In this document: positions 46,265-58,480 of the stretch, in pieces | Position numbering within the stretch: the first letter of the stretch is position 1 | How the letters are laid out: each line of letters opens with the position of its first letter | Source: Sarcocystis neurona | Taxonomy: Eukaryota; Apicomplexa; Conoidasida; Eucoccidiorida; Sarcocystidae | DNA: 64,000 nt | Direction of reading: 5' to 3' | Assembly (NCBI GenBank): GCA_000727475.1 | Contig: KL647311.1 | Coordinates: 430,073-494,072 of the forward strand | The notes under the pieces: generated by a model | Told to the model about the DNA's origin: nothing | Seen by the model: only the letters and a program-made list of their open reading frames with translations | The model's database searches: none | Made by a program: the position numbers and the translations under genes

Positions 46265-46847
46265 ATGCCGCATGAGAGGCCTTGGCGAAAAGAAATGTGC
46301 GTTCAAGGAGTGGGGCAGAGCATAAAAATGTTCACAATTGCTCAACTGCTGAGCACCCGCGCGAATTGGGCAGCAGGGAGAGCTCCAACAGTCGTAGTGC
46401 GTTTGGCAAAAGCCGTAATGCTGCTATTAACAACAACGGTTTGCGTGGCAGGTGTTACGCACGGAGAAACAGAGATTGAAGTGACAATTAGGTGGTTGAA
46501 TTTTACCAAACTAATCTTCCGGACTTCAATTTTCAGGACCACAAGGAGGTAACAAGTATTGGGGAGGGCAGTGGCAGTCAAAGCACGACCCGGTTGAGTT
46601 TGGGCACTGGAAGTGTTCTTTACTGCGTCCGGGCAAGGTCCTACGGAACAAACAAGCTCAGAGTAATAATTCTGTTATCGTTATACTTTCCTTCAATATT
46701 TCCTCCGATAAGGAAACAACACCGGGAGGACCACTGCGTGAGACAGTAAGGCGCGCCTGGCGGTCTTCCTTCCCTCCAGTTGCTCCAACGGCGGGAGTCA
46801 TGCAGTTCGGGCCCCCTCGGTATGTGGCATCATCAGTTCTTGATTGA
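46265..46847 (+). CDS. Candidate two-exon secreted or membrane protein, unknown
   Basis: Exon 1 (ATG 46265 or 46328, to 46451) ends in a hydrophobic stretch VMLLLTTTVCVAG that resembles a signal peptide or anchor. An 85-bp intron follows (donor GCAG|GTGTTA, acceptor CTTCAATTTTCAG). Exon 2 (46537-46847) stays open for 103 codons with a Trp-rich start, GGNKYWGGQWQSKHDPVEFG, and ends VMQFGPPRYVASSVLD. The junction is in phase (GCA G|GA). The model gives about 165 residues, or 144 from the inner ATG. I recognise no family. The short intron and lack of repeats fit the repeat-poor island. Confidence 0.42.
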
Positions 46848-47569
46848 AGTTGGCTGTTTCTTCGCACCTTGAAACCTCGGGTGGCGTATTATAGCCTTTA
46901 CCGTTACACTTACTTGTTTGACTGATCTTTTAGCGCCGGCCTCACATAATTTGAGACATTCCGTAGAATTTACTACTCCCCTTCTCTGAAGGTGTAGCTG
47001 ACTTCGTTTGTGAAGGACGAACCAAATGTTCAAAGCGGGCATTCAAGAAGTCAGGAAATCGTTTCCTCACCTAACTTCTTTCCACTTTAACTATATTCTT
47101 GCGTAGGAGCCTCTTTCAGCGAGAAGAATCCACCCCACATACAGTGTGTATCCTTGTGGCAACACATCCGTATTCTGGCAATGACGAATCTGCAGAATCA
47201 AAGACTAACCGTCGTTTGTAGAAGCAGAGTCGCTCGCTACCCCATAAATCCTTGAACATACTTGTCTGAACAGTCCTCAAACAACTGTGAAGGTGCAGCT
47301 TGTGGAACACCAGGTTGAACGGTAGCACAACAGGAAGAAGTGAAACAGAAGTTACTACTAGATGATGCGGCAGCAACGACGCCGGTTCAGGACTTCTCCA
47401 TTTAAAAGCTGTGAGTAGCTACGACACCTCTACGTTAACGAAATGCTGGTGCACTTCTCGCGGCACACTTGAAGATTCGGTAGAATTCAACTGCGTACAA
47501 GCCTCACTAGAGAATACGAAATCTCGAAACCCCTTGTGCTGTTCTTCACGCGACCGCCCGCTTCGAGAA
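46848..47569. other. Intergenic stretch upstream of LysA
   Basis: No repeats and no convincing frame are seen between the end of the candidate secreted gene and the LysA start. The LysA frame is open back to 47411 but only from a GTG, so 47411-47569 is treated as 5' UTR or part of an upstream exon. Confidence 0.5.
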
Positions 47570-50500
47570 ATGGAAGAAGACAACTTGCACGCCCTTGCGT
47601 CATATCCATCTTTTTATGCCTTCCCTCTAACAAAAAATTTCGGCTTTGAGTTGGAGCAGAAAGCATTTTACTTTCCCAGAGACAGTGGAGCAGAAGGCGC
47701 AGATCACGACTCCCGCAAGTCCCCAGCCTGTGGCTTGTCCTCGTGGCGCACCTCGTCCTTTTCTTCCAGCAGTGGTTCATCGGCTTCCACTTCTTTCATT
47801 TCTTCCTCTTCTTTGTTGACTGCGGCTGAATTTTTTCCCCAGCTCGCAGCCGTCATTGGCAACACACCTTTCTATCTCTATGACGAAGCTCGTCTACGAG
47901 CTAACTGCAGGCGCCTGCTGAGAGCCTTTAAAACATTACGCACGCCTGTTCCTTTTTCTCTTGCTGCTGTTGCTGATTCTGCTAGTGTCGGCGGTTCCCG
48001 CGCATCCGCAGCTGACGCTGTTTCTGCAGCAGTGGCTGCGATAGCGTCTTCCGTTTCCCCTGTCCCTGCTGGTATTGTGCAGTCGCACACGGCTACAAAG
48101 GAGAACCTACTGCCATCCTCTTCATCTGCCTCTTTTTCCTGCCCTTTTTCGTCTGTCTCTTCGACTGTGCCTCTGTTCAAACATTTCACCAATTATTTCG
48201 CGGTGAAGGCGACCCCTACACCTGCTATTCTCAGAATAATTTATGACGAGGGTTTGGGGGTCGACTGCAGCACCTTGTCAGAGCTACTGCTGGCGGAAGC
48301 TGTCGGCTTTTGGGGGGAGCGCATTTTTTTCACTTCAAGTTGCACTTCCCCAGAAGCATATAGAAAAGCGTATGATCTTAGAGCCATAATAACCGTAGAC
48401 AACCCTGCCGACATTCACATGTTGCGTGTGTACTTCGGTGGTGACATGCCGGACATCCTCTGTTTCCGTTACACGCCCTCAGGTGTCGATCAAGCTGCGG
48501 GTGCTGCATTGCTTACTTCCTCTCCGTCTGCAGTGACAGGACTTGCAACACCTGCAGGGCCTGCAGCAGTAACACGAGCAAGCACGGGTTCCGCCTCATG
48601 CCAAACAGGAACAATAGCAGCGACACCTGCATCTATTTGGCACTTGAAGAAAGACGAAACACTGCGTAGTAATCCGGGCATACTGGGCGAATGGCACGAG
48701 AGCAAGTTTGGCATGACAAGTACACAGGTTTTGACTGCTGTGCAGCAGGCACTGCGAATGGGTGTACATCGCATTGGTCTGCACTCCATGATTTTGTCTA
48801 ACTCTCTCGATGTAGAAGAAATTGTCGCTGCCGCTGCTTGCTCGTTTCTTCTTGCGAAACACATACGCGACCTCCTAGGAATAGATGTAGAGCTCATAAA
48901 CCTGGGCGGAGGAATAGGTATCCCTTACAAACCTGGACAGGCAACCCTAGATGTCGACGCCCTTGCGCAGAAGCTACAACATTGTCTATTACGAGTTTTC
49001 TGCAGCAGCAGCAGCAACACAAGCAGCACCAACGACGTTGTCGGTTCGACGCTACGCAGTGGCTGCACCAGCATAGGCCACACCACCATACCTGGCAGCC
49101 TTAGAGAATCCAACAACAGCGCAGTCGGCACCAGCAGGCGCGGAAGCAGCAGCAAACTCAAAAGCACCAGCTGCTACAGCAGGGGCGTAGCGGACGGGAA
49201 CCTCAAAAGACAAACAGTGGAGACTGCTGCAAAAAAGCTCCAGTCCTTGCCGCGAATTGTGATGGAGAATGGAAGATTCTTAACTGCAGATGCTGCAGTC
49301 CTTGTCACGCGCGTGACGCATTTAAAACAAACATACAAAAACTACATCGGTGGGTCAAAGCGACTCTGTACTGTGTATGTTGGACGTGTTCATGTGGCTG
49401 TAAGGATATACATGCTGAAGTCGGTATGCGTTTATGTGTGTACGTATGCAATTCTGTGTGCACCTACATACGTTGGCCACATATTTGTATACACGCGGGT
49501 ACGTGTGTGCCTGTGCGTGTCTCCTTACGTACATGTACGTATGTGTACGTGTACGCACAGAAGCGTACTTCCGTGTGCATACATGTGTATGTCTGTCTGT
49601 GTGCTTGCGCAGCTGCTGAAGCCAGTAATGTAAACAACGTCTATGCGACAGAAAGTACTGTGCTGCTGCGATGTTCACTCTGCACTGCTGCTCTCCTTCA
49701 CGAACAGGCTGCGGCATTGGGGGATTCGTATCTGCCTGCTACATATCCCGCTCTAACGCCGCTGTCACCGTCGATATGCGTAACCTTCACAGGTGTGAAA
49801 GTCAAAACATATACTAGTAGAGTGTCCGCCAAGATCTCTTGCGGGCACGTTCCGTGTGCAGATACACAGATCCACTTGACTGCTTGAAGTGCGACCACGT
49901 GTAGCTGGTGACCTTGGTTGAATCTGGATGCAGCTCTTCTAAGGTATGCGCTAAAACCATAGATTCCTTTTAGAGGACGCGGTGCGTCTCAGTAGGTGAC
50001 AAAGGCAGCAGAGCCTGCACGCGCAGACTGTTCAAAGCCAACCGAATTCACGTGGAGACGGAGAAGAAAGAGGTGTACGTGTGTTTCGATGCCCTACGTT
50101 TGCCCGCGTGCACTGGTGCGAACACACGGATAAGCCTATCAGATGTTAGAAATCGTAAACGCGACACATGAGAATCTTATTTATTGCCTCTACGTGTACG
50201 TGTAGACTGGCAACTTAGACGCAAACGAATTTCGCGCGCTGCAGGTTGTAGATTAGTCAGGTCGTACTGTCGACCGGACGAAGCTAGTTCTGTGGCAGCT
50301 GTTATTCCACTGCAGCTGCCGTTCCGACTGGTGTCGCGTCTTTCCCACCGGCACTGTCTATACGAGAAGATCCCTGCGTATGTTCCATAGGCTCGCTGCT
50401 GCTTCTTCTCCCGCACCTCCTCTGTAGGTGTTGACGCATGTATGGCCAACTTGATGCGGCCTGGAATGTACGGCGCCTACCACCATATTACCGTTGTGCC

Positions 50501-53500
50501 GGATACAGAAAGGCGAGGAACTTACACGCAGTTCGTCTATCCATCTTTTGAGTCTGAGTTACCGTCAGAAGGAGCAGGTCCCGAGCCTCCGCAACGTCCA
50601 AGTTTTGCTGACCTTTTACTTGCCGCAACACAAGCACCAGAACAGACACATGGCGTTCCTGCGCACCCGCCTGTAAGGCAGACTGCCGACCCCCCGCAAG
50701 CACAACCCATGTGGCCGCGACCACTGCCGGAGCAGAAAGAGGGCACAGACGTGCTGCTCGTGTATGACGTGGTAAGGACAGCTGCGGAGTATGTAGTAGC
50801 CACACACAACTACACGTGCGTGTACGACTGTGTGCGTACAAAGAGTGCGTGTATACGTCTATATACGCCTGCACGCACGGATGTATCATCGACGTGCATT
50901 TGCGCTGGGTGTCCATGCGGCGGCGCAGTTGTTGACGTAGGTAAAACTGCTGATGGACACCTTTGTGCGCGCCTCTATGTCCGTCCCGCCTGTGGGGTAG
51001 TAAGTGCTGCGGAGACGATGTGTGCACTGTTGACTGATAGCAGAGGAATCGGGTCTTACCGACCAGAAAATGCCGCATAAAATGGAACGGCAGTGGCGGA
51101 AGGTATACCATGATGCAAACTGCGATTACGGCACAGAATCCGTAGGTAATAGTTATCATCATAAGACGTATTGGTTTGTGGCAGAGGCAATGGGAGCAGT
51201 CATCAGGGAAGGAGAAAAGCAAGAGGTAGTCCTTGAGAGGCGGTTGACATAGAAGGCTGAAGAGCACCAGGAGGAGGGCATGGTGATATGTTAATTCCTC
51301 GTTTTTGATAGCAGAACCAGGAGATCGCCCTAGTGGTGCACGTAGAGCCGGATATGAGAAGAACGTACATGATTCGTGAAGCAGCAGCGGATGCGAGGGG
51401 ATGCTGCGTTTATCTGTTCTATGGAGACAGAGCCGGCTATGCAGCACCTTCGCACTGAAGGTTGTCGGCAGCCAAAGAGAGGGATCGCAAGCGACGCATG
51501 CAACAGTAGCCAAAGGCAGTCTAATGTGTAGAGAATGCAATGGCGCGCGGACAACGGCATTGCAAGGGAAGGATTGCTGCCTGCGTTGACTGCAGAGCAG
51601 TAGAAGCAAGATACAACAGATGAGGGTCGCACCGTTGCTTCTTGCAGCAACAACACAACAGAGATTATATACATGTAGAGTTCAGTCGTCCTCAGAAATG
51701 AGCTATACGCGACATGCTGTGGTCTTAGGGAGAGCGCAGTTTAACAGCTGGTTTACGCGCCTCGTTGCGTCTCCTGCCGCTGCAGGTGGGGGGACTTTGT
51801 GAAAATAATGATAAGTTTGCCGTCGATCGGCTGTTGCCGCGTGTTGAGGTAGGAGATCTGCTGCTCATCCACGACGTGGGCGCGCACGGCCATACGATGG
51901 GATTTAACTACAACGGCCGCCTCAGGTAGGAGGGAGAGAACAGCCTCGCATCTGGGTCTGCATGCGTAGATACGATCGTTCTACTATTGTGCAGTTACGC
52001 TTGATGTGTACGCTACACCCGTACAGATATGTACATACTCGTGTGCATACTTATATATATACAGGCGTGCAATTGATTGTCTACACATACAGCTACGTAC
52101 ACAGCCGCCCACAGCTGCCCAGATGGAGGAGCGCATGCGGAAGAAGCAGGCAGCGGTAGGCAGTTGCAGAACAGACGTTACAGAGGTAGGGGACAGTCGA
52201 AAAACGAGACAGTGCAACTCCACTTTCCACTGCTTGCAATCACACATAGTAGCGGTCCACCCCTGTAAACTGTCTTCAGGTGATAGAAATGTATATATGT
52301 CTGTGGGTAAAGCTGGTATAAGGCTTGCGCAGCCATCCGCAAGGCTTGAGACAACCAGCACTCAGACAATTTGGTTGTGTACTGCTTTAGAGCACCCATA
52401 GATTGGCACGACTGTCTACGTATGCATAGATTTTCGGAGACAGGTCAACACGTCCTCAAAGTGAGAGGCTGCGCGGCACTCAGACAGTTGCTTTTCTTTT
52501 TTGTGCCACACCCAGACCAGATATACACACGTGCCTAGGTGTATTCGTACAGTACACGTGTATACATGCGTGTGTGCAGACATACACGTACGTGTACAAC
52601 GGAGCTTTTATAAACAGATGAGGCGCTGCATGCTGGGTAAGGAGAGGCAGTACTCATGAGGTTGTGACTGCGCTAAGCACCCCAGCTGCATGTACAGGTA
52701 TAAGTGATTCTCTGCAGAGATGCAGGCTCTTCTGCACGCCTGCAGACTGGCGTTTGCATAAAAGGGAGGAAGCGCGGCTAGTGCCCAGGGAAAACCGGCC
52801 CGTGTCTCTAGGAGCTTTGACTTCTGTGTCTCGTATATGTGTGTGTGCCCCCGCACTTTGACGCCTCCCTCCTCAAAGGCGTTTTTGTGCGTCTGTATAT
52901 GAATGACTATTATAGAGAAGAGACGCTTGTTTCTAGTGCTGACCATTTGTACACAAATGCAGGATGAACACCTATGTGACTGTTCGCAATAGAAACGTAC
53001 CCGCGATAACCACAGAGGTAACATCTTTTTCGAGTCCATTCTCAGAGATCCTCGTTCTTGAGAGAGCGGAGTGTAAAGGTAGTCTCGTCCATAAGTGCTG
53101 GACGGGTGTAGTAGCCGCAGGACAAACATTCAAAGGTAGGACGGTGGCTGCACCGAACCGAGAGCCGAGAATTTCACAAGAGCTCCCCGAACGCTAGGCA
53201 CCTTTATGCAGACATTTATATGTCTGTACCACGTAAGGGACTCTCTCAGTATATCCGTGTATATGTATATGTGTATGTATACGTGTGTACCATGTAAGAA
53301 AGTCTTCTGCAGCATTGAACTAATTCGCCACTTACAATGACGAACACCGAGGTTGTGAAGGTGGTCTTGCTAGGTGAGGGAATAGTTCACCACACACTTT
53401 ATCTCCCACATACTCTATCCGCTTGCGCCTACGCATCATGTTCGCAGTTCTCAACGGTTGGCTTCCGACTCACGACGCGGAGTGAAACAGTTACTAAAAT

Positions 53501-53976
53501 GTACCTGTTTCTGTGTCCACCTAAACCTAGTCATTTATTCAGTGTCCCGCGTGACGTGCAGGTCCATGGAGTGTCTGCGGCGTTTGGATGGCAGCATAGA
53601 ACTTATACGAAGAGCAGAAGATTTCGAAGATCTGTTTGCCACCGTCTGCTGCCCGGGGATGCCAGCTAGCGCAGAGTTATTGCGGCTCGCCCGCTACTAC
53701 GATGGACTTGGAATGTATGATAGACAGCCGCCGCCCTCTGGCAACGCGCCTGGCAGCTACGGCAGGCGTAGAACGTCTTTGTTTAGCACGGTGGTAGCGC
53801 GGGTAAAGGCGAAGTTGTTTGGAGACAGCGACACCGACTATGAAGACGAAGAAACGTGTGTCTGCAGAGCAGCTGCAATTGATTGTTTCTGCACGACTCT
53901 GTTTCTCTCCACGGGACTTGTTGCTGCCGCTTTGACAGCGCGGCTGCTTCTCCGGTACATGAAACCAAAGATGTAG
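47570..53976 (+). CDS. LysA: Diaminopimelate decarboxylase with C-terminal membrane anchor
   Basis: Catalyses meso-diaminopimelate to L-lysine plus CO2 (PLP-dependent fold-type III), the last step of lysine synthesis. Five exons join in phase: 47570-49349, 49793-49816 (24 nt), 50428-50771, 51786-51925 and 53562-53976, giving 900 residues. PLP Lys is K213 in NYFAVKATPTPAIL. Next come GVDCSTLSELLLAEAVGF, IGLHSMILSNSLD, INLGGGIGIPYKP and ENGRFLTADAAV. The micro-exon bridges to VDACMANLMRPGMYGAYHHI. Exon 4 gives LCENNDKFAVDRLLP (active-site Cys721-Glu722), HDVGAHGHTMGFNYNGRLR, and exon 5 DGSIELIRRAEDFEDLFATV. This is the CENNDKF-type DAP decarboxylase rather than the ornithine enzyme. Extra Ser/Thr-rich inserts break the barrel. 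The C-terminus has an acidic linker and a hydrophobic segment (about 868-893, ending RYMKPKM) predicted as a tail anchor. ATG 47570 precedes the conserved N-terminal FPLTKNFGFELEQKAFYF. Confidence 0.94.
49350..49792. other. LysA intron 1 with GT/AC microsatellites
   Basis: The donor ATCG|GTGGGT and acceptor CTTCACAG bound a 443-bp intron rich in GTGTAC/ACGTAT repeats (49430-49600). The frame reads through it as Tyr/Val/Cys/His repeats, which is not part of the family. Confidence 0.75.
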
Positions 53977-55481
53977 TCTCCCACGCCTCGTCGCTTACAG
54001 AACGGCACACGTCACGCATCTGCAGAGGTCAGAATGCTCCTGTTTCTCGTGTCTGGGGGGACAAACGTAGTAGCCACCACTCCTTCCCAGTTTGTGTGAA
54101 AATATATACATATTTAGAACCATACTGACGTGTATACGCAGTTTTTACCTACATACACGTGTACGGTTGTTGGTGCAGTCGTCCATTCCTACTGTGCACG
54201 AAAACACACCTGTAAAGTGGAAGTCCCTGTCGCTGACCTGCTCAGTTGGTTTCGCGCGCAGCTGTAAACGCGACTTACCTTTTACTTTTCTTCACCCGGA
54301 ACTTGTCTGCCGCGACCTCTTCCGGCCAGACAGTCGTACACGCAACTTTGACTTTCTGTTTTTATTCGGCAAAATAGAGGTGCTCAGTGTAATCTAGTTC
54401 CGCCCGGAGTGCCATATTCAGCATCGAGAAGAAGGGTGGGAAGTAGTGTGGGGCAATTCGTTTGTGAAGGTTATCGATCGAAATACTAGCAGTGCTTTCG
54501 CTTTTGGAGACTACCCGCAGGGCTGTGCGAATGCCTGTTTTTGGCCTGCAAGTTTTTTCGACGATGCAGGGCATGAGCAGCTCCGTTAAGTCTACTTTTT
54601 TGTGTGTGGGTGCGTATGTAGGCATTTAGGGCAACTTCACTCGTCCGCGGATACTCTTAAGCATATGCGTGCATGCGAAGATGCGTGCCCGGTTTTCTGT
54701 GGAACCGAATCCATGGCGCACTAGCAGCGAGGCTCTTAGATGCGGTGTCTCACGTACTGGTCCATGAAGCGAAGACGGCAAGGAGGCTCAAGATCTGACG
54801 CCACTTTGCCCCGGCAGTCATTTTTATAGGCCAACCGTGAAACTCGTTAAAGAAGTTGTTGCCTTTCCCCACCGCAACTCTTAGCTTTCAGCTCCTTGCC
54901 GCACGGGAATGCATTGTGCTGCCGACGCGGTTAGCTCGAACTTATCGGAATATGTGCAGCCGGGGAGGAAGTGGGATAGAAGCAGCCGTACGCACAGTCG
55001 GTGGAGGAAGGGTTACAGGTGGTGCACGCCGAAAGTTGTACCGACACCACCGTAGCAATACCCTTTGTACAGATCGATGGGCCTGCTGCAAGAGTCGCAG
55101 CAACAACGACGCTGCTGAACGCGCACAGAAGTTAAGTGAGAACATGTTACTGAGCATGTCGTATTAGTTTTTACTGATATACATTGCGGTCGACGAAGCG
55201 ACTACGTGTGATCAGCATCAAAAAAACTTGTACAGACGTGTATGGGCGCCTTGTTCGCACACGTGGTTCTATGCTACTCTACGGACGTGTCCGCATCAAC
55301 TGAAGTATATACGTGTAGACGTACTTCACTATGTATGCCGGCATATGGTGCATCGACACGTTACCAACACCGAACAACAGAGTAAACCTGTGTCGTCTTA
55401 ACCACTTAGTCTGCCATTTTGAATGGCAATTACATCTCTTGTCTTAATTGGGTGACAAACAGTTCACTTTGTCCGCGTGAA
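53977..55481. other. Intergenic stretch with weak minus-strand frames
   Basis: No repeats. Two minus frames begin with ATG: 54625-54362 (87 codons, contains KVDLTELLMPCIVEKTCRPK) and 55157-54942 (71 codons, starts MLSNMFSLNFCARSAASLLL with a basic amphipathic N-terminus like a mitochondrial leader). Both could be exons of one minus-strand gene, but no phase-consistent join was found. Confidence 0.3.
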
Positions 55482-56897
55482 ATGGCCTACTTCCGCCCCA
55501 CAACACTGTATAGGCAAAAAGACAAGTCTTCGCAGACCCGTGTTCTAGCGTATTTGACAGTGTGCTGTTTCTTTGGCATTTTGACACTGGTGAGTAAGAA
55601 GCCTTCTTTTTCTACGTCCGACGCCGCCCTGAAGCACTTGGCCGAGGAACACTCTCTACTTGACCGAAATTTTGCATTGCCATACGGCAACGTGGTGGCA
55701 TTGTCCTGTTACTTGCACCCGGCCTCGAGTCGTTGTCATACCCTCTTTTGGAGAAACCAGTTCGGATGACGACTCATCACCTGCTCAAAGAGAAAAGGCT
55801 GCTACCAGATGTGATGGATTCTGTTCCAATGGAACCACGAGACGTCTTCGTCGGCCTTTCAGGGTCAACGTAGCTGTCGAGAATGGGCACCAGCTGTTCA
55901 GCCAAATTACAGGCGGACACGCCCAGTTGTAAATCGCTTGCGTACCCGCCTTCATTCCCGTGTGCGGAGGGTGGCTTCAGAGATTTGCAGTCCCATATTA
56001 AGCTAGTCAAGATACGTGCAGGCGCCTATACTGGTTAGACGAATCCCGCGTCGCGGGAAAAACAGAACAACACCACACATGTGTGTGTCTCACAAATGGA
56101 CTGCGTAGGTATGTACGTATATCAAAGGACAGCTCAGCTCGTAGCTGCGGTGCGAAGTGAGAGTAGTACCGATAGCATCACTTACGATCTTGTACCACGA
56201 GCTGCTGGAAACTCTGCTGCAGAGGAAGCTGTCGGACTGAAAAACTCCATTCTTGTGTACTCTCAAGAAGGTATGTACATAAGTATGTGTATCTGGTTAA
56301 CGACGCGTATGGCTGGCGTCAAGCTGACAAACCACGCCGTAACTAGCCGGTGCCGCAGCAGCAACAGCAGCAACTGCAGCGGCGCGACAGCAGCAACAGC
56401 GCTGCGGTAGCAGCAACGGCGCCGCAGTAGCTCGTTGTTAGGGACGGGAGGCCGATGACAGCAAACACCAGTGCACGCCCTGAAAGCTGTTGTACTGCAA
56501 GTACCCTGCAGTGCGAGTTCGTTTTCTTGCGATGAATTAACATATCGACGTACACAAAGAGCACTGCACTCAGTAGTTGTCTCCTCGTTTCGTGAGCGCA
56601 CACGTAGGTCGGATGACGTTCCTTATCGTGTGTTGTCTGAGATGAGCCTCTCCCGCTTCGTTGCATATGAATGCGGACGTCTCTGTCCTCATCTACACTG
56701 CCAAACCACCCTGCCCGCCTCGATGCTTCCCACCTCACTGCTCAGCATGCGGGAGTGAGCCATTGTCAAAGCACGTGATCATGCCAGTGTTAGCACTTCA
56801 TTACTCAAGATGCCCTGTTTGCACATGCGAAACCGCCGAGATATTCGTTACGTGCTGTTGCATCCCGTCAGATCCGAGGGATCCTCTGCGTGTATAG
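55482..56897 (+). CDS. Candidate small membrane protein with Cys-rich C-terminus
   Basis: A possible four-exon model keeps phase: 55482-55589, 55730-55869, 56128-56270 and 56647-56897, about 213 residues. Exon 1 (MAYFRPTTLYRQKDKSSQTR) has a hydrophobic segment VLAYLTVCCFFGILTL ending at a strong GTGAGT donor, suggesting a type II anchor. Exon 3 ends at AAG|GTATGT after KNSILVYSQE. The last exon is Cys-rich (CPPRCFPPHCSACG, then CPVCTCETAEIF and TCCC), possibly metal-binding. Exon 2 has competing open frames and the acceptors at 55729, 56127 and 56646 are weak. No family recognised. Confidence 0.33.
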
Positions 56898-57104
56898 AGG
56901 CTACCCCTGCTTACAACGTGGTAATAACTCTTCACGGACTGTCTATTGTCTGTATGTTCTTGGTGCGTGCGTTATTTGCAGATTTTCTTACACTTTAGTT
57001 TAGTGATCTATATTGTTAGTTTGGTTGTGCTACGTGTGCATAGGCCTGTTATAATACGTATACATCATACGCATACGGTTCGTGACGGGAAAAAGCGTAC
57101 TTAC

Positions 57105-57420
57105 GTGTATTCGGCCAGTGCATCCGCGCACGCGCCGGTATTGAGTAGTGACAATGGGCGAATGCTGGTACAAGATATCACCCTTTCTCCGTACGCATTC
57201 TCCTCTACGGAGGGGAACTTAAGGACATTCAGCCAGTGCATTTGCATAACCGGTTTTAAATAGTGAGGATAGGTGAATGCTTCTAGGAAAGACGCATCTG
57301 GATACTCGACCAGTGCGTCTGCATACCCCGCTGTGAATAGTGGCGATAGATGAATTCTTGTACAAAACATCGTCCTGTCTCGGTGCGCGTCGTCCTCTAC
57401 CCCCGCCCTCCAATCCACGT
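57105..57420 (+). repeat. Degenerate tandem repeat, three copies of about 75-130 bp
   Basis: Each copy has a TTCGGCCAGTGCATCYGCR-like start, a variable part with TAGTGRCRATRG, and GTGAATGCTTNTRNAA. Copies start near 57109, 57225 and 57300. The first and third extend further with GTACAAGATATCACC-like sequence and a CTCCTCTAC end. Confidence 0.6.
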
Positions 57421-57774
57421 ATGTAGAAGCACACGCACGTATACGCGCCGAGGTCAGCAGCGGGAACACATGTCATTCACCGGTGCCTCGCAGCATTCGC
57501 TGGATACATGATTACCGGAGAGATATTTTGCACGCAGGGGACGTGCTCTGAGCCATCACAGTGCTGTATGCGCACTTTTGCTACAGCAGTTGAACGGGGC
57601 ACCTCCCGAACAGAAGCAGCAAGCACCTACGTGTGTGCGCGATGCCGCGAGCAATGCGCTGGCCGGGAGGCATCGTGCCACCACGGTCTTACTGTATGCA
57701 GGACAGGTTACACTAAAAACTATCGTTCTGTGTACTGCATCCATCTCGTCTAATGGATCTCAAGTGACATACAT

Positions 57775-58480
57775 TCAATATGTAGCTGTACGCATGTGTA
57801 TACATTCATAAACCATCGACTGATCTCGGCACCTAAGGGTGATAAAAAAGCATAGTTTTTGTATTTTTTCGCACACGCAGCGAAAGCGTAGTTTAGTCGG
57901 CAGCTGTTGGGATCTTATGGGCCATCAAGCCTGCCTTATGTCTCCAGTCCCAAGTTCAAAGCTGTGGGAATTCAGCTGTACGCATGTCTGGATGTGCATA
58001 TTCCCTCGACTCATCTCAGCATTAAAGCAAAGGTGCCGTATATTACCAGGGACATGCAGAGAAGGTGTAGATGTAGTTAACAACTCCGGGAGATTTGCGG
58101 GCCATCAAGTCTGCCGTATGTCTCCATTCACAGGTTCAAAGTAGACCTCAGAGCAAAACTAACGGACACCCACGACTTAAAGCAGCTCTTGTTGGTCTTG
58201 GCGAGGGAATCCCACGTGATAATCGTGTGTATATATGTGTATGTAGTTGTACGCATGCATGTATGTGCTTAATCCCCTGACTCATTTCAGCGTCAAAGCA
58301 AAGCTGCAGTGAATTAGCTGTGCGCGCGTACGTATGTGCATAATCTCTCGACTCATCTCAGCATTAAGGCAGAGCTGTGGCAATATTTCACGCACTTGCA
58401 GAGAAGGTGTGGTTGTAGTCAGCAATCCCGGCAGATTTGCGCGCCACCAAGTCTGCCGTGTGTTTCAGTTCCACTCCCAG
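57775..58480 (+). repeat. Degenerate tandem repeat with at least four partial copies
   Basis: Shared landmarks are TGTACGCATGTNTGNATGTG, CTCGACTCATCTCAGCATTA, CAGAGAAGGTGTAG and GCCATCAAGTCTGCCGTATG. They recur near 57775-57965, 57975-58150, 58245-58310 and 58325-58480. Divergence is high and copies are truncated at different points, so this is an old array. Confidence 0.65.

Noticed and set aside
47411..47569. Upstream extension of the LysA frame to 47411
   Set aside because: The frame there begins with GTG, not ATG. The first in-frame ATG (47570) directly precedes the conserved N-terminal motif.
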